This document shows, piece after piece, positions 37,939-46,361 of a stretch of DNA of 51,232 nucleotides. The notes beneath the pieces were generated by a model, which saw only the letters and a program-made list of their open reading frames with translations, did not search any database and was not told where the DNA came from. Position 1 is the first letter of the stretch, and every line of letters starts with the position of its first letter. A program made the translations under genes and the position numbers. Where the stretch lies: positions 1-51,232 of the forward strand of contig DASXFV010000099.1 of the NCBI GenBank assembly GCA_036489445.1. Reading direction: 5' to 3'. Source of the stretch: DAIDKA01 sp036489445. GTDB lineage: Bacteria > Pseudomonadota > Gammaproteobacteria > Steroidobacterales > Steroidobacteraceae.

Positions 37939-38424
37939 TTATTGCTCCTGGTCCAGGCGCTTCATCCAGATCGTCTCCACCGGCGAATACCGTTGGCGCT
38001 TGAGCACCGCATCGATCGGGTGCGCGAGCTTGGAGTGCTGCGCCACCAGGCGCACCCCTTCGGCCCGCATCATCGTGTCGGCAAAGGCGACCAGCTGTGA
38101 ACCGATCCGGGCATGCCGGTATTCAGGCGTGAGGAACAGCACGTCCTGGATCGCCTGGTAGCAGCTGGCATAGTGGCCGTGGAAGTCCACCACGTAGCAG
38201 GCATAGCCGATCAGCTGGTGCTCGTGGCGCGCGGTGTAGATGCGCAGCTTGTTGGCCTCGTCGATCTTCTCGTACTTCAGCCAGTCCACCTCGAGCGGGA
38301 TGTCCTTGTAGTAGGCCACCTCATTCCAGTGCTCAATCAGCAGCAGCTGCAGCCGCGCCGAGCGTACGGCGGCGAGCTCCTCACGCTGGAAGTGCGGCAC
38401 GACGCGCCGAGTGGTCTCAACCAT
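37939..38424 (-). CDS. GNAT-family acetyltransferase, 161 aa
   Basis: GNAT fold: strand HQLIGYACYVVDF, then 'IQDVLFLTPEYRHARIGSQL' holding the acetyl-CoA loop (RHARIG in the place of RGxGxG/A) and the following helix. Acetylates an amine on an unknown substrate. It sits between the nozzle and internal virion genes, overlapping the nozzle gene by eight bases. Confidence 0.75.
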   Translation of the reverse strand: MVETTRRVVPHFQREELAAVRSARLQLLLIEHWNEVAYYKDIPLEVDWLKYEKIDEANKLRIYTARHEHQLIGYACYVVDFHGHYASCYQAIQDVLFLTPEYRHARIGSQLVAFADTMMRAEGVRLVAQHSKLAHPIDAVLKRQRYSPVETIWMKRLDQEQ

Positions 38425-41260
38425 TGTCAGTCATCCCTACGGTGAAGGCGAGAACAGTGCATGGCCGCGGGGATGCGGCCTGCAGGCACACGCGCGAGTC
38501 GGTGGACCAGATGTCATTGAAGGCGGTCATCTGCGTGTCGTACTCGGTGAACACCGTGTTGAGGTCCGGCATTTCAAACTCGGTGTCGATATTCCCGGTC
38601 GAGTCGGCCGTCTGGGTCGTGGTGTCGGCGGTGCCTTGGACCAGGATCTGTGGGATATCCTCCTGCGGGATGCTGTCCAGGTGATCGAAGTCGGGGCCCA
38701 TGAGGATCCCCTGGCTGTGCGTGTTCTGCAGCACCATGCCGAGCCGGCTGATGCGCTTGGGCTGGTTCAATGGCGTGCCCATCGCCGCGGCGAAGGCCTG
38801 CTTCATCGACTGCCACTGCGCGGTGTACGGCAGGCCCACCACCGCATCGGTCACGAAGTAGGGGGCGTTGTTGAGCTGCAGGCCGGTGACCGAGCCGTCG
38901 GCCGCGACCAGATAGGTGCCCAGATCCACGCCCACCTGGTTGCCGTTCCCATCGGTGTACGGGTTCACCGCGTTCCAGCCCCATACGCACACGGTCTGAC
39001 CGGGCAGATGAGGTGCGATCTGCGGCAGGTTGGTGGTGCCGACGCCTGAGTACTCCACGAAGGAGTCCATGCACTTGCACACCATGAGGCCGGTGCAGTC
39101 CTGCTCGAGCGCCCACTTCTCGAAGTAGCGCACCGTCTGGCCGTTGATCGTGCGCCGCACGGTGTAGTAGACCTGATCCTCCGGGATGCCGGAGCCGGGC
39201 AGCACGCACACATCCTCGACAAAGCCGTTGCCGCCGATCGCCACCTCGAGCCAGCAATTCACGTTCTCGGTCGGGTCATAGACCATGACGCCGACGGTGC
39301 CATCGGTGCGCCAGCAGTGCAGGCGTCGATCCGGCTTGTTCTGCAGCGCGATGCCGACGATGCCCGCAGCGTTGAAGTCCGGGCACATGAGCGTGAGTTC
39401 CTGCGACTTATAACTGTATGTATAGATATCGAGGTTCAGTGAGAACACGCGGCTGCCGGTGATCTGCACGAAGATGCCGGCCAGGTCCACCTGCACGGCA
39501 TTCACGAAGGCCGAGCCCTGCGTGCTGCCGGTCAAGATGTTGAAGTTCGTGGGTGTGATCGGATCGCCCAAATACGTCGATCGAGCGGAGGTCTCGGCCG
39601 AGGCGGTGCCGATGACGAGCTGCTGCAGCGCCACGGCCCAGTAGACGTTCTCGACCGCGCCGGCGTCGAGCTGTCCCACGATCGGCGCGGAATCCCCGAT
39701 CACCGTGTCATCGAAATTATTGTAGTCGTCCGACACCGAGCCAAAGATCGATACGCCGAACCACCACAGCCTTCCCTGCCACAGCTGATTGGTCGCCGGG
39801 AAGCCGCGGAAAGCTGACCAGGCGCCCTCGTACCAGTTGGCCGTCGCCGCGGTAGACCCCAAGGCCTCGAGCACGGCCGCGTTCACCACTGTGCTGCTTT
39901 GGTAGCCGGTCACGCGCGCAATGCCGGTGATCGAGCCGGTCGGAATCGCGAGCGACACATTGGCCGTCCCGGAGGTGTAATCCCCGGGCAGGATCCCGAT
40001 GCGGTAGTAGATGGTCTGATTGTCCAGGCCGTCCACGTAGCTGTAGTTGAGCGGGAATGCGAGCGGCGGGGGCGCCTGGTCGATCCAGGTGCCAGGTGCG
40101 CCAACTGAGTACTGCAGCACCAGCTCCCCGGAGAAAGTGCCGGTGGCGGTCAACTGCAACGCACGCTGCGCGCCAACGCCGGTCACCAGGATCGGATCGG
40201 TGTACACGTTCGCCGCGGCGAGCGCGGCCGTCACCACCTGGCCGATCGACAGCAGCCGAAACAGCGCGCCCACGTGACCGGGTTTGAACAGCGGATTGCT
40301 GGCGGTGAGGGTGATATCCCCGGTCACCCCGCTTGGGGTCAGCGTCACATTCGTGATGTTGATCGCGCGGAAGGGCCCAAGGGTTGCGGTCTCAAAGTAG
40401 GAGACCATCGACCAGGAATCGGTGGCGCGCCGTTCGACCTGCTGCTGCTCATAGCCGCCGGCAGCGCTCGTGCAGCCGATATAGATCACGTCCGCCGACT
40501 GTGACCAACGCAGGTTTGGAAGATCAACTGCCGCCCATTGCGCCGGAAGCTGCATGACACCGGCGCCTTCGATGACGCACGAGCCCAGGATCGACTGTTG
40601 CTGGCCGGAGGCCTGGAAGCGGACCCACACCGTCGCACCGCCCGGTGTAAAGGCCAGCGAATGTGTGCCCTGGTTGAGGATCGTCTCATTGATGAGACTG
40701 TCATCCCCTTCGCTGGTGCCCAGGCGCAGGGTGATCGGACCGCGCAGGACGATGATGCGTAGCGCGTTGCGCAGCGTCTGGCTACCGTCATTGTTGACCG
40801 TGAGCTCCTGGTCGAGGATCGCGTTGTTGCCCAAGGGGCCGGTGCCGACGAAGGAGACGTTCGAGTTGCCGTTCCAGGTGACGGTGCAGCCGGCCTGGCT
40901 GTTGTCGGTCCAGCCGGCGGTGCTGCCGATGAAAGTACCGTTGGTCACCGCCGTGCTCACCACGGGCCGGGTGATCAGCGCATCATTCACCCACACGCGC
41001 ATCGCCCCGGGGGTCATTTCCAGGCGCGCGGTGTCCCTTGCCGCGAACACGAAGGGGATCGACTTCGCGAAGGCGTTGCCCAGCGAACCGCCGCCATAGC
41101 CCACGCCGGCGCGCAGCATCATGCTGCCGAGCACGCGGGCCATCCAGTTGGTCATGACCTCGGCGGACATGCGATACCGGGTGATATCGGTACGCGCTAA
41201 GCCAAGGGTGGACAGCACCCCGCGGTTGAAGGCGAGGGTGGCTTGATTTTCGGTGGGCAT
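38417..41260 (-). CDS. Tail tubular protein B / nozzle (gp12-like), 947 aa
   Basis: Large beta-rich protein directly after the gp11-like gene, in the T7 gp11-gp12 order. N-terminus 'TENQATLAFNRGVLSTLGLA' and 'MTNWMARVLGSMMLRAGVGY' are similar to openings of podovirus nozzle proteins; long beta-rich middle and a C-terminal region of strands. Forms the distal tail tube. Confidence 0.7.
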   Translation of the reverse strand: MPTENQATLAFNRGVLSTLGLARTDITRYRMSAEVMTNWMARVLGSMMLRAGVGYGGGSLGNAFAKSIPFVFAARDTARLEMTPGAMRVWVNDALITRPVVSTAVTNGTFIGSTAGWTDNSQAGCTVTWNGNSNVSFVGTGPLGNNAILDQELTVNNDGSQTLRNALRIIVLRGPITLRLGTSEGDDSLINETILNQGTHSLAFTPGGATVWVRFQASGQQQSILGSCVIEGAGVMQLPAQWAAVDLPNLRWSQSADVIYIGCTSAAGGYEQQQVERRATDSWSMVSYFETATLGPFRAINITNVTLTPSGVTGDITLTASNPLFKPGHVGALFRLLSIGQVVTAALAAANVYTDPILVTGVGAQRALQLTATGTFSGELVLQYSVGAPGTWIDQAPPPLAFPLNYSYVDGLDNQTIYYRIGILPGDYTSGTANVSLAIPTGSITGIARVTGYQSSTVVNAAVLEALGSTAATANWYEGAWSAFRGFPATNQLWQGRLWWFGVSIFGSVSDDYNNFDDTVIGDSAPIVGQLDAGAVENVYWAVALQQLVIGTASAETSARSTYLGDPITPTNFNILTGSTQGSAFVNAVQVDLAGIFVQITGSRVFSLNLDIYTYSYKSQELTLMCPDFNAAGIVGIALQNKPDRRLHCWRTDGTVGVMVYDPTENVNCWLEVAIGGNGFVEDVCVLPGSGIPEDQVYYTVRRTINGQTVRYFEKWALEQDCTGLMVCKCMDSFVEYSGVGTTNLPQIAPHLPGQTVCVWGWNAVNPYTDGNGNQVGVDLGTYLVAADGSVTGLQLNNAPYFVTDAVVGLPYTAQWQSMKQAFAAAMGTPLNQPKRISRLGMVLQNTHSQGILMGPDFDHLDSIPQEDIPQILVQGTADTTTQTADSTGNIDTEFEMPDLNTVFTEYDTQMTAFNDIWSTDSRVCLQAASPRPCTVLAFTVGMTDNG

Positions 41261-41263
41261 CGT

Positions 41264-41932
41264 TTACCCGTACAGATCGTAAGGGTTGCCGCGATCGACA
41301 TTCGCACGTCGGCCGTGCCGCGCCTGGCGCCACTGGCCAGCGGGGAGCATCGCGGTCGATTCGTTCATGGCGTCGGTGGACTTCGCTTTCTTCAGCGCCT
41401 GATCGGCGAGCTTTGCCACATCCTCGAGCTTCTTCTGATCCCCGGTGACGCGCAGGCAGATCGCCTGTGCAAAGTAGTACTCGACGTAGCGCTGGAAATT
41501 GTCCGGCCAGAAGGCCATGTTCATGCCGAACTTGGGGTCGCTCGAGCAGTACTTCACGTAGAGGATCTGCAGGTCGCAGAAGAAATATTGACCCTCGTCG
41601 GTGTACTGGATCAGCGGGTTCGACATGTAAGGATCGGTGCACACCATCATCCAGCGCACCCAGTCGGTCGGCAGCTGAAAGGCGCACTGGTACCCGAAGG
41701 GTGGCGTGTAGTCCGGATCGTAGTTCCACTGGATGCCGCGGCCGGCGAAGTTCCACAGGCCCATCGACAAGCAGGTGCGTACGCCCCCTCGGTTCCACAC
41801 ATCATCGAGCGCGCGGCGGCTCTCGCGATTCTCGGTCGAGTAGGTCCCGCCAGGGCTCGCCGGCTGCAGGATGCGCTCGCCGATCGCCGTGCAGGCGCCG
41901 TTGTAAATCGAAAGCTGCGTTGCGAGTGTCAT
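41264..41932 (-). CDS. Tail tubular protein A / adaptor (gp11-like), 222 aa
   Basis: ATG 41932 by ATGA overlap with the fibre gene. Typical content of gp11-type adaptors: 'LSIYNGACTAIGERILQ', RRALDDVWNRGGV, Trp/Tyr-rich core (NYDPDYTPPFGYQCAFQLP, DWVRWMMV) and 'FGMNMAFWPDNFQRYVEYYF'. Joins portal and nozzle. Confidence 0.78.
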   Translation of the reverse strand: MTLATQLSIYNGACTAIGERILQPASPGGTYSTENRESRRALDDVWNRGGVRTCLSMGLWNFAGRGIQWNYDPDYTPPFGYQCAFQLPTDWVRWMMVCTDPYMSNPLIQYTDEGQYFFCDLQILYVKYCSSDPKFGMNMAFWPDNFQRYVEYYFAQAICLRVTGDQKKLEDVAKLADQALKKAKSTDAMNESTAMLPAGQWRQARHGRRANVDRGNPYDLYG

Positions 41933-43695
41933 GGCTTGATGCGTCCTCGGATGGTTAAACCAGCGGACCAGGTGAACAGCAGGATGACCGCGATCCACAG
42001 CGCATAGAGCTCGTGCTGCTGCTGCTGAATCGCCTTGGCGAGCAGTGCCGTCATCTGCGCGTATTCGACACCGCGCGGCAGACCTTGCGCATCGAGCGGT
42101 GTCAGCCGCGGGTCGATCTTCTGCACTTCCTCGGCAATGAAGCCGATCTGGTGCGCGTTGCCTTTGAACTGATCGCCGATCCTCGCCCGGTCGGTCGGAT
42201 CCTTGAGCTCATAGGTGATCGGCCGCAGCTTCATCACCGCATCGAGACCTTCATCGATCGGCTGCACGTCCTGCTTGTAGCGGATGCTCGAGACCAGGCA
42301 GGTGTTCGTGCCGTCGTATGTCTCGCCGGTGGCAGCATTGGTGTTGTGGCACACGTACCCGCTCTGCGCGCTGGTGGACACTGGCAAATTGAACCAGACC
42401 GAGGTGATCGCTGATGGACTGCCGCGCACGTCGAGCCAACTGTCACCGAAGCCGGTCTGCAGCGCCGTCATGGTGTAGCAGTCGAAGTCACCCGATGCGA
42501 GCGCGCCTATCTTGCACGCCCATCCCTGCCCGGCGCTGTTGAGAAAGGCCATCTGCGCATTGGTCGTGCTGTTGCCGTCCGTGCCGAGGGTCACACCGCT
42601 GTTGCCGGCGCCGATCGACTGCGTGTTGCCCGTGTACAGCCAGGAGCCGGTCATGACGGGGCTGATCGCGGAGGAGCAGTTCGCGTTGCCGCTGGCCGCG
42701 ATGCTGGTCATGAACTGGTTGGTGCAGCCGCTCGGAGCCGCGGCCAGCGCGGTTGCGGTGCTGGCGTTGCCGGTGAGCGTGCCGGTCACGTTGCCCGTGA
42801 AGCTGGTGGCGGCCAGCGCCCCGGTCGAGGGGTTGAACGTGAAGCCGCTGCTCTTGAAGCCCAGCGTCGAGCTGGTGAGCCCGAACAGCACGTTGAAGGC
42901 GCTGTTGGTGCTTGAGGCGGTGGTGGTCACGGCGCCGGTGGTGAGGGATGCCGCCGTGCCGCTGAAGTTGGTGCCGGTGAGCGTTGGGGTCGTGGACCAG
43001 GCGGGCGTCGTGCCACCGACCAGGACGCCGCTTGCCGTAGCCAGCATGCTCGTCGCGCCGGCGCCCGTCTGGTAGGGGATGCTGCCGGCGGCGCCGTTGA
43101 GCAGATTCGTGGCCGAGGTCGCCGTGGTCGACGTCGTGGCGTTGCCGGTGAGTGCACCGACAAATGCGGTGGAGCTGACCGAGGTCAGGCCGGTGATGGT
43201 CAGCGGCAAGTCGGCTGACACCAGCGCGCGGAAGCTCGGTTGCGCGGCGCCGCCGGTGATGGGACCTGCGAACACCAGGTTGGCGTTTTGCGTCTTGAGG
43301 GTCAGATCAAGCGTGCCGATTCCGACCACCGGGGTATTGGTGATGCCGAAGATCGGCGTGGTCGAAAGGTCCGCCAGGCCCACGCTGGTGACCGTGCCGG
43401 GCGTGCCGCAGCTGCCATTGGAGAGCATGGCCTGCGGGGTGAAGCCGCAGTTCCACAGCGCCGCAAGATCCAGCACACCGATCAGGCCGGTGGCTTTCAG
43501 CTGGCTGTTCGGACCCAGCGAACCATACAGCTGCGCCGTGTTGGCGTTGTCCTTGATCGCCAAGGTGCGGAACTGGTCACCGTTGCCCATGTTCGGGCCG
43601 GTGCCGATGTTGATGACCTGCTGCTGACCGAGGGCGACGGACGCCCCCAGCAGCAGCGCCACAAAGCCGAGCAGCTTGAGGCGCAGGTTTTTCAT
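41929..43695 (-). CDS. Fibre-like protein with S74 chaperone domain, signal peptide and C-terminal TM, 588 aa
   Basis: ATG 43695 overlaps the previous stop. Residues 1-23 look like a signal peptide or membrane anchor (KNLRLKLLGFVALLLGASVA then LGQQ). The body is Thr/Gly/Ala/Ser-rich repeats of fibre type (TGLTSVSSTAFVGALTGNAT). The C-terminal 110 residues carry the Peptidase_S74 intramolecular chaperone: SSIRYKQDVQPIDEG, 'LRPITYELKD', IGFIAEEVQKIDP, VEYAQMTALLAKAI. A hydrophobic helix (ALWIAVILLFTWSAGLTI) ends the protein. The membrane-type ends are not expected of a tail fibre. Confidence 0.72.
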   Translation of the reverse strand: MKNLRLKLLGFVALLLGASVALGQQQVINIGTGPNMGNGDQFRTLAIKDNANTAQLYGSLGPNSQLKATGLIGVLDLAALWNCGFTPQAMLSNGSCGTPGTVTSVGLADLSTTPIFGITNTPVVGIGTLDLTLKTQNANLVFAGPITGGAAQPSFRALVSADLPLTITGLTSVSSTAFVGALTGNATTSTTATSATNLLNGAAGSIPYQTGAGATSMLATASGVLVGGTTPAWSTTPTLTGTNFSGTAASLTTGAVTTTASSTNSAFNVLFGLTSSTLGFKSSGFTFNPSTGALAATSFTGNVTGTLTGNASTATALAAAPSGCTNQFMTSIAASGNANCSSAISPVMTGSWLYTGNTQSIGAGNSGVTLGTDGNSTTNAQMAFLNSAGQGWACKIGALASGDFDCYTMTALQTGFGDSWLDVRGSPSAITSVWFNLPVSTSAQSGYVCHNTNAATGETYDGTNTCLVSSIRYKQDVQPIDEGLDAVMKLRPITYELKDPTDRARIGDQFKGNAHQIGFIAEEVQKIDPRLTPLDAQGLPRGVEYAQMTALLAKAIQQQQHELYALWIAVILLFTWSAGLTIRGRIKP

Positions 43696-44228
43696 GCCGC
43701 GATGCTCTTGGCGTACTCGGCCAGCCATCCGTGGGCTTCGCCTTCGGTGCTGAATTTATCGCGCAGCACCGCCCCGTCGATGTCGCGCACCACGCGCCAC
43801 TTGCCGAACACGCCGCCGTAGTTGACGGTGTGACCGGGCAGGTGCACCACGCGCGATCGCTGCAGGCCGCCCAGCTGCGTGATCAGCCGCTCGCCCTTGG
43901 CGGTGGTCTGGAACACGAGCTTCGCCCAGTTGGCACCGTAGTCCACGACGATCAGCACCGCGGTCCATTTCATATCCTCGGTGAGCACGACGACTTCGCT
44001 GCCGCGCACCTGGTCGGCCTTCTCCGGAGGGCCGAAGGAGCTCGCCAGGTTTGCCCAGAAGCTAACGGGCAGGATGTCATCAGGCTCGGTGCCGGCGTGC
44101 AGCACCAGCCGCCAGCGGCACATGCTGCTCTCGGCGAAGCTGAGCCGATCGGCGTTGATGGGAGCGATCAGGCGCGCAGGCTGCGCGGCTTCCGCCTTCA
44201 CGGCGGCTTGCTGGTTGGTCTCTGCCAT
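43692..44228 (-). CDS. Hypothetical structural-region protein, 178 aa
   Basis: Ala/Gln-rich N-terminal tail then an alpha/beta body with many strands (VVVLTEDMKWTAVLIVVDYG, RVVHLPGHTVNYGGVFGKWR). Located after a terminator and before the fibre; might be a fibre-assembly or head-tail protein. Not recognised. Confidence 0.55.
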   Translation of the reverse strand: MAETNQQAAVKAEAAQPARLIAPINADRLSFAESSMCRWRLVLHAGTEPDDILPVSFWANLASSFGPPEKADQVRGSEVVVLTEDMKWTAVLIVVDYGANWAKLVFQTTAKGERLITQLGGLQRSRVVHLPGHTVNYGGVFGKWRVVRDIDGAVLRDKFSTEGEAHGWLAEYAKSIAA

Positions 44229-44255
44229 GGGTGCGATCCTCGTTTGGGTGGAGAA

Positions 44256-44288
44256 ACAAAAAGGGCGCCCGGTTGATGGGGCGCCCTT
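44256..44288 (-). terminator. Intrinsic terminator after the capsid/cement genes
   Basis: Minus-strand 10-bp stem AAGGGCGCCC / GGGCGCCCTT with 8-nt loop and five T. Its place right after capsid and cement genes would raise capsid message over tail message. Confidence 0.88.
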
Positions 44289-44317
44289 CAGGTGCGAATC
44301 GATCTTCGCAGTTGGGG

Positions 44318-44719
44318 TCAGTCCGCCAGCAACGTGGTCGTGCTGTTGATGGTGGACGAGCCGGTACCGGCAACAGCCGGAGCGCCGGCGGTGGGCGTGA
44401 CAACCGTCACAAATGACGGGTACATGCGCACCAGGTTGTTGTCGATCACAAACACGATATCGCCGACCCGCATGCCCAGGGTGAGGCCATTCGTGAAGTA
44501 ACCGGCGGCCTGCACCGTCGCGATCGCATCGGCGCTGGAGTAGACCCAGAGCTTCGGGATCGTGTTGGTGCCGCCGGGCTCGTTGGCGCCAAAGCCAGCC
44601 AGGGGGCCGACCGAGACGGCAACCGGCGGGTTCGCCGTGTTGTACGCAAAGAGCCCAAGCCGAGCCAGGGCCAGCGGCAGCCGCGCGCCGAATGCGCGGT
44701 TTCGCAAGTAGTGCTTCAT
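44318..44719 (-). CDS. Cement/decoration protein (Bbp16-like position), 133 aa
   Basis: Small Ala/Gly/Thr/Val-rich beta protein (NPPVAVSVGPLAGFGANEP, GDIVFVIDNNLVRMY) immediately after the major capsid gene. In BPP-1-type podoviruses this place holds the cement protein that locks capsomers. Identity is inferred from place and composition. Confidence 0.55.
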   Translation of the reverse strand: MKHYLRNRAFGARLPLALARLGLFAYNTANPPVAVSVGPLAGFGANEPGGTNTIPKLWVYSSADAIATVQAAGYFTNGLTLGMRVGDIVFVIDNNLVRMYPSFVTVVTPTAGAPAVAGTGSSTINSTTTLLAD

Positions 44720-44745
44720 TGACGAAACTCCTGAAGGTAAGCGGC

Positions 44746-45591
44746 TTAGGACAGCGCGCTGCCGTCGTGGTTGATCAGCACGATGCCGCTGTTCTGCAGC
44801 ACCTTGCTCCCCATGTTGGCGGATGCGCGGGCCCAGGTGTACGCCTGTTCCTCATCGTATCCCACGGGCGCCTCGAGGCCCGCGGAGTCGATCGCATGTC
44901 CGATCGCGCTCTTGTGATACGCGAAGCACTGCTCCGCGTTGGTGCCCGCACCCGGCAGGTTCGGATGCACGATCCACATCGCACCGTTCCACCAGTACGA
45001 TTGCGGCTTGTCGCGCCAGGCGGCAAGTGCACCATCGGTCGGGGGCTTGTTGATGTAGAGCCGGTTCGCGAACTCCGGAATCTGCATCAGGTAGCCCTCG
45101 AAGGCCGGGGTGATCAGGAACGTGATGTTCCCATCCCACGGCACGCCGGCGTTGCCGAGCTTCGTCTTTGCCCGGGTGACCAGCATGAGGGAGGCGGGCT
45201 GCGCGGCACCCGTGTTGACGGTGGCCGTCTGCAGCTGGCTGATGATGTCCTGGTCGGTCTTACGGTTGATGACCGCCATCGTGGACTGCTGCATGATCGC
45301 CCGCTGGTTGCCCTGCGATGCGAACACGTTGAAGTTGGTCTTGCGGACCAGATCGTGCCACTCATTGAGGGTGGCGGAATTCTGCGTCAGGCTGTCCGCT
45401 CGAGCAGGGATGAGGCCATTCAGACCCCGGTTGACTGCCGTCGCGCCGCCCGAACCTGCGACCAGGAACACCGCGGTGTTGCCCTTGATCACCGCCTCGG
45501 TCGTGCAGCTGTCGCGCAGCAGGCTCTGGCGCTGCTCGAACTGTGCGATGAACTCCTGGCGGTACTGGATTTGAAATGCACTATCGGCCAC
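44746..45591 (-). CDS. Major capsid protein, 281 aa
   Basis: Second gene after the scaffold and the usual length of a short HK97-fold capsid protein. N-terminal helical arm (FQIQYRQEFIAQFEQRQSLL), P-domain-like 'AVINRKTDQDIISQLQTATV', 'NITFLITPAFEGYLMQIPEF', and a conserved-looking C-terminal 'SANMGSKVLQNSGIVLINHD'. GTG start; GGGAG lies about nine bases upstream, inside a hairpin. A candidate promoter (45805) and a long leader stand upstream. Confidence 0.75.
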   Translation of the reverse strand: MADSAFQIQYRQEFIAQFEQRQSLLRDSCTTEAVIKGNTAVFLVAGSGGATAVNRGLNGLIPARADSLTQNSATLNEWHDLVRKTNFNVFASQGNQRAIMQQSTMAVINRKTDQDIISQLQTATVNTGAAQPASLMLVTRAKTKLGNAGVPWDGNITFLITPAFEGYLMQIPEFANRLYINKPPTDGALAAWRDKPQSYWWNGAMWIVHPNLPGAGTNAEQCFAYHKSAIGHAIDSAGLEAPVGYDEEQAYTWARASANMGSKVLQNSGIVLINHDGSALS

Positions 45592-45601
45592 GTGTGTGAC
45601 T

Positions 45602-45638
45602 CCCGAAAATGGGTTGGTTTACTGCCCAACTTTCGGGG
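45602..45638 (-). promoter_or_regulatory. Hairpin over the capsid-gene ribosome-binding site
   Basis: CCCCGAAA and TTTTCGGG pair around a 21-base interior that can itself form GTTGG/CCAAC-type pairing. The GGGAG of the capsid gene overlaps the closing arm, so pairing could hide it. Confidence 0.5.
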
Positions 45639-45697
45639 TGACCTTCGTGCCGTCGGCGGGGTGACCGTTGCCGGTGCCGCCTGATGCCTTCCAGTGC

Positions 45698-45714
45698 CGA
45701 ACGTCTGACGTTCG
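45698..45714. promoter_or_regulatory. 17-bp perfect palindrome in capsid leader
   Basis: CGAACGTC-T-GACGTTCG, eight-base arms around one T, between the candidate promoter and the capsid gene. No T-run follows, so it is more likely a protein-binding site or RNA hairpin than a terminator. Confidence 0.45.
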
Positions 45715-45775
45715 ACTGACCTGAGCCAGGGCCGCCTGTTAGAGCGGGGTGTCCGGCCGATCAGCTTGGAGTCGA

Positions 45776-45805
45776 AAGCTACCGCCGATGACCGGCAAAG
45801 GTCAA
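45776..45805 (-). promoter_or_regulatory. Candidate internal late promoter for capsid genes
   Basis: TTGACC (45805-45800), 18-bp spacer, TAGCTT (45781-45776). The same GGTAGCTTT -10 block occurs in the candidate late promoter at 2885. The 230-base gap 45592-45821 holds this, the palindrome and the hairpin, and no gene. Confidence 0.4.
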
Positions 45806-45821
45806 GCGACGGTAGCCCAGA

Positions 45822-46001
45822 TCAGTCAGACAGCGGATGCGCGTTGAGCACCGCCTGTGCGCGGTGGCCGGTCACGCCGCCCTTCTTCACCGCCTCCTTC
45901 AGCTTCGAGCGCGGGATCGTCTTGTCGGCCGAGACGCCCAGCGCCTTGTGCAGCTGGCCGTGGGCGTTCTTGAAGGCCTCGGCCATCCAGTGCTTTGCCA
46001 T
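45822..46001 (-). CDS. Small basic hypothetical protein, 59 aa
   Basis: Strong AGGAGGA before ATG 46001. Helical basic sequence (HKALGVSADKTIPRSKLKEA, then KKGGVTGHRAQAVLNA). Lies between the scaffold region and the capsid gene; may be a minor capsid-assembly factor. Not recognised. Confidence 0.65.
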   Translation of the reverse strand: MAKHWMAEAFKNAHGQLHKALGVSADKTIPRSKLKEAVKKGGVTGHRAQAVLNAHPLSD

Positions 46002-46021
46002 GTCTGCTGATCCTCCTGGTG

Positions 46022-46303
46022 TTACAGCAGCTTCGGCCAGTGCCAGCCGCTGCTGTGGGTCTCGGATTCCGGGTCGTGCTCTGCGCTGACCTCGGCGACT
46101 TGGTGGACGTGATGCGAGGGGGCATCGTGCGGGAACACGTGCAGGCTCGCGGTGCCATCGGCGTGCACCTTGGTCACGATCGCCGCGTGGGTGAGTCCGT
46201 GCACATCGCGGTGGTGGACGATTCGGCCGAGGCTCACTTTCTGCTTCGGCTTGGGAGCTGCGGCGGCCGCGGTGGCTGCCGGGTCTGTGGTCGGGTCGGG
46301 CAT
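46022..46303 (-). CDS. His-rich hypothetical protein, 93 aa
   Basis: Pro/Ala-rich N-terminus, then a beta-like domain with many His (IVHHRDVHGLTHAAIVTKVH, LHVFPHDAPSHHVHQV). GGAGAT upstream of ATG. Possibly metal-binding; position between scaffold and capsid suggests a capsid accessory. Not recognised. Confidence 0.6.
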   Translation of the reverse strand: MPDPTTDPAATAAAAAPKPKQKVSLGRIVHHRDVHGLTHAAIVTKVHADGTASLHVFPHDAPSHHVHQVAEVSAEHDPESETHSSGWHWPKLL

Positions 46304-46361
46304 TGAGATCTCCAGGTGATTAAGAATGGCATTGGAATGCCTTTGTTAGGGCATACCTATG

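Noticed and set aside
45698..45714. Palindrome as an intrinsic terminator
   Set aside because: No T-run follows on either strand.
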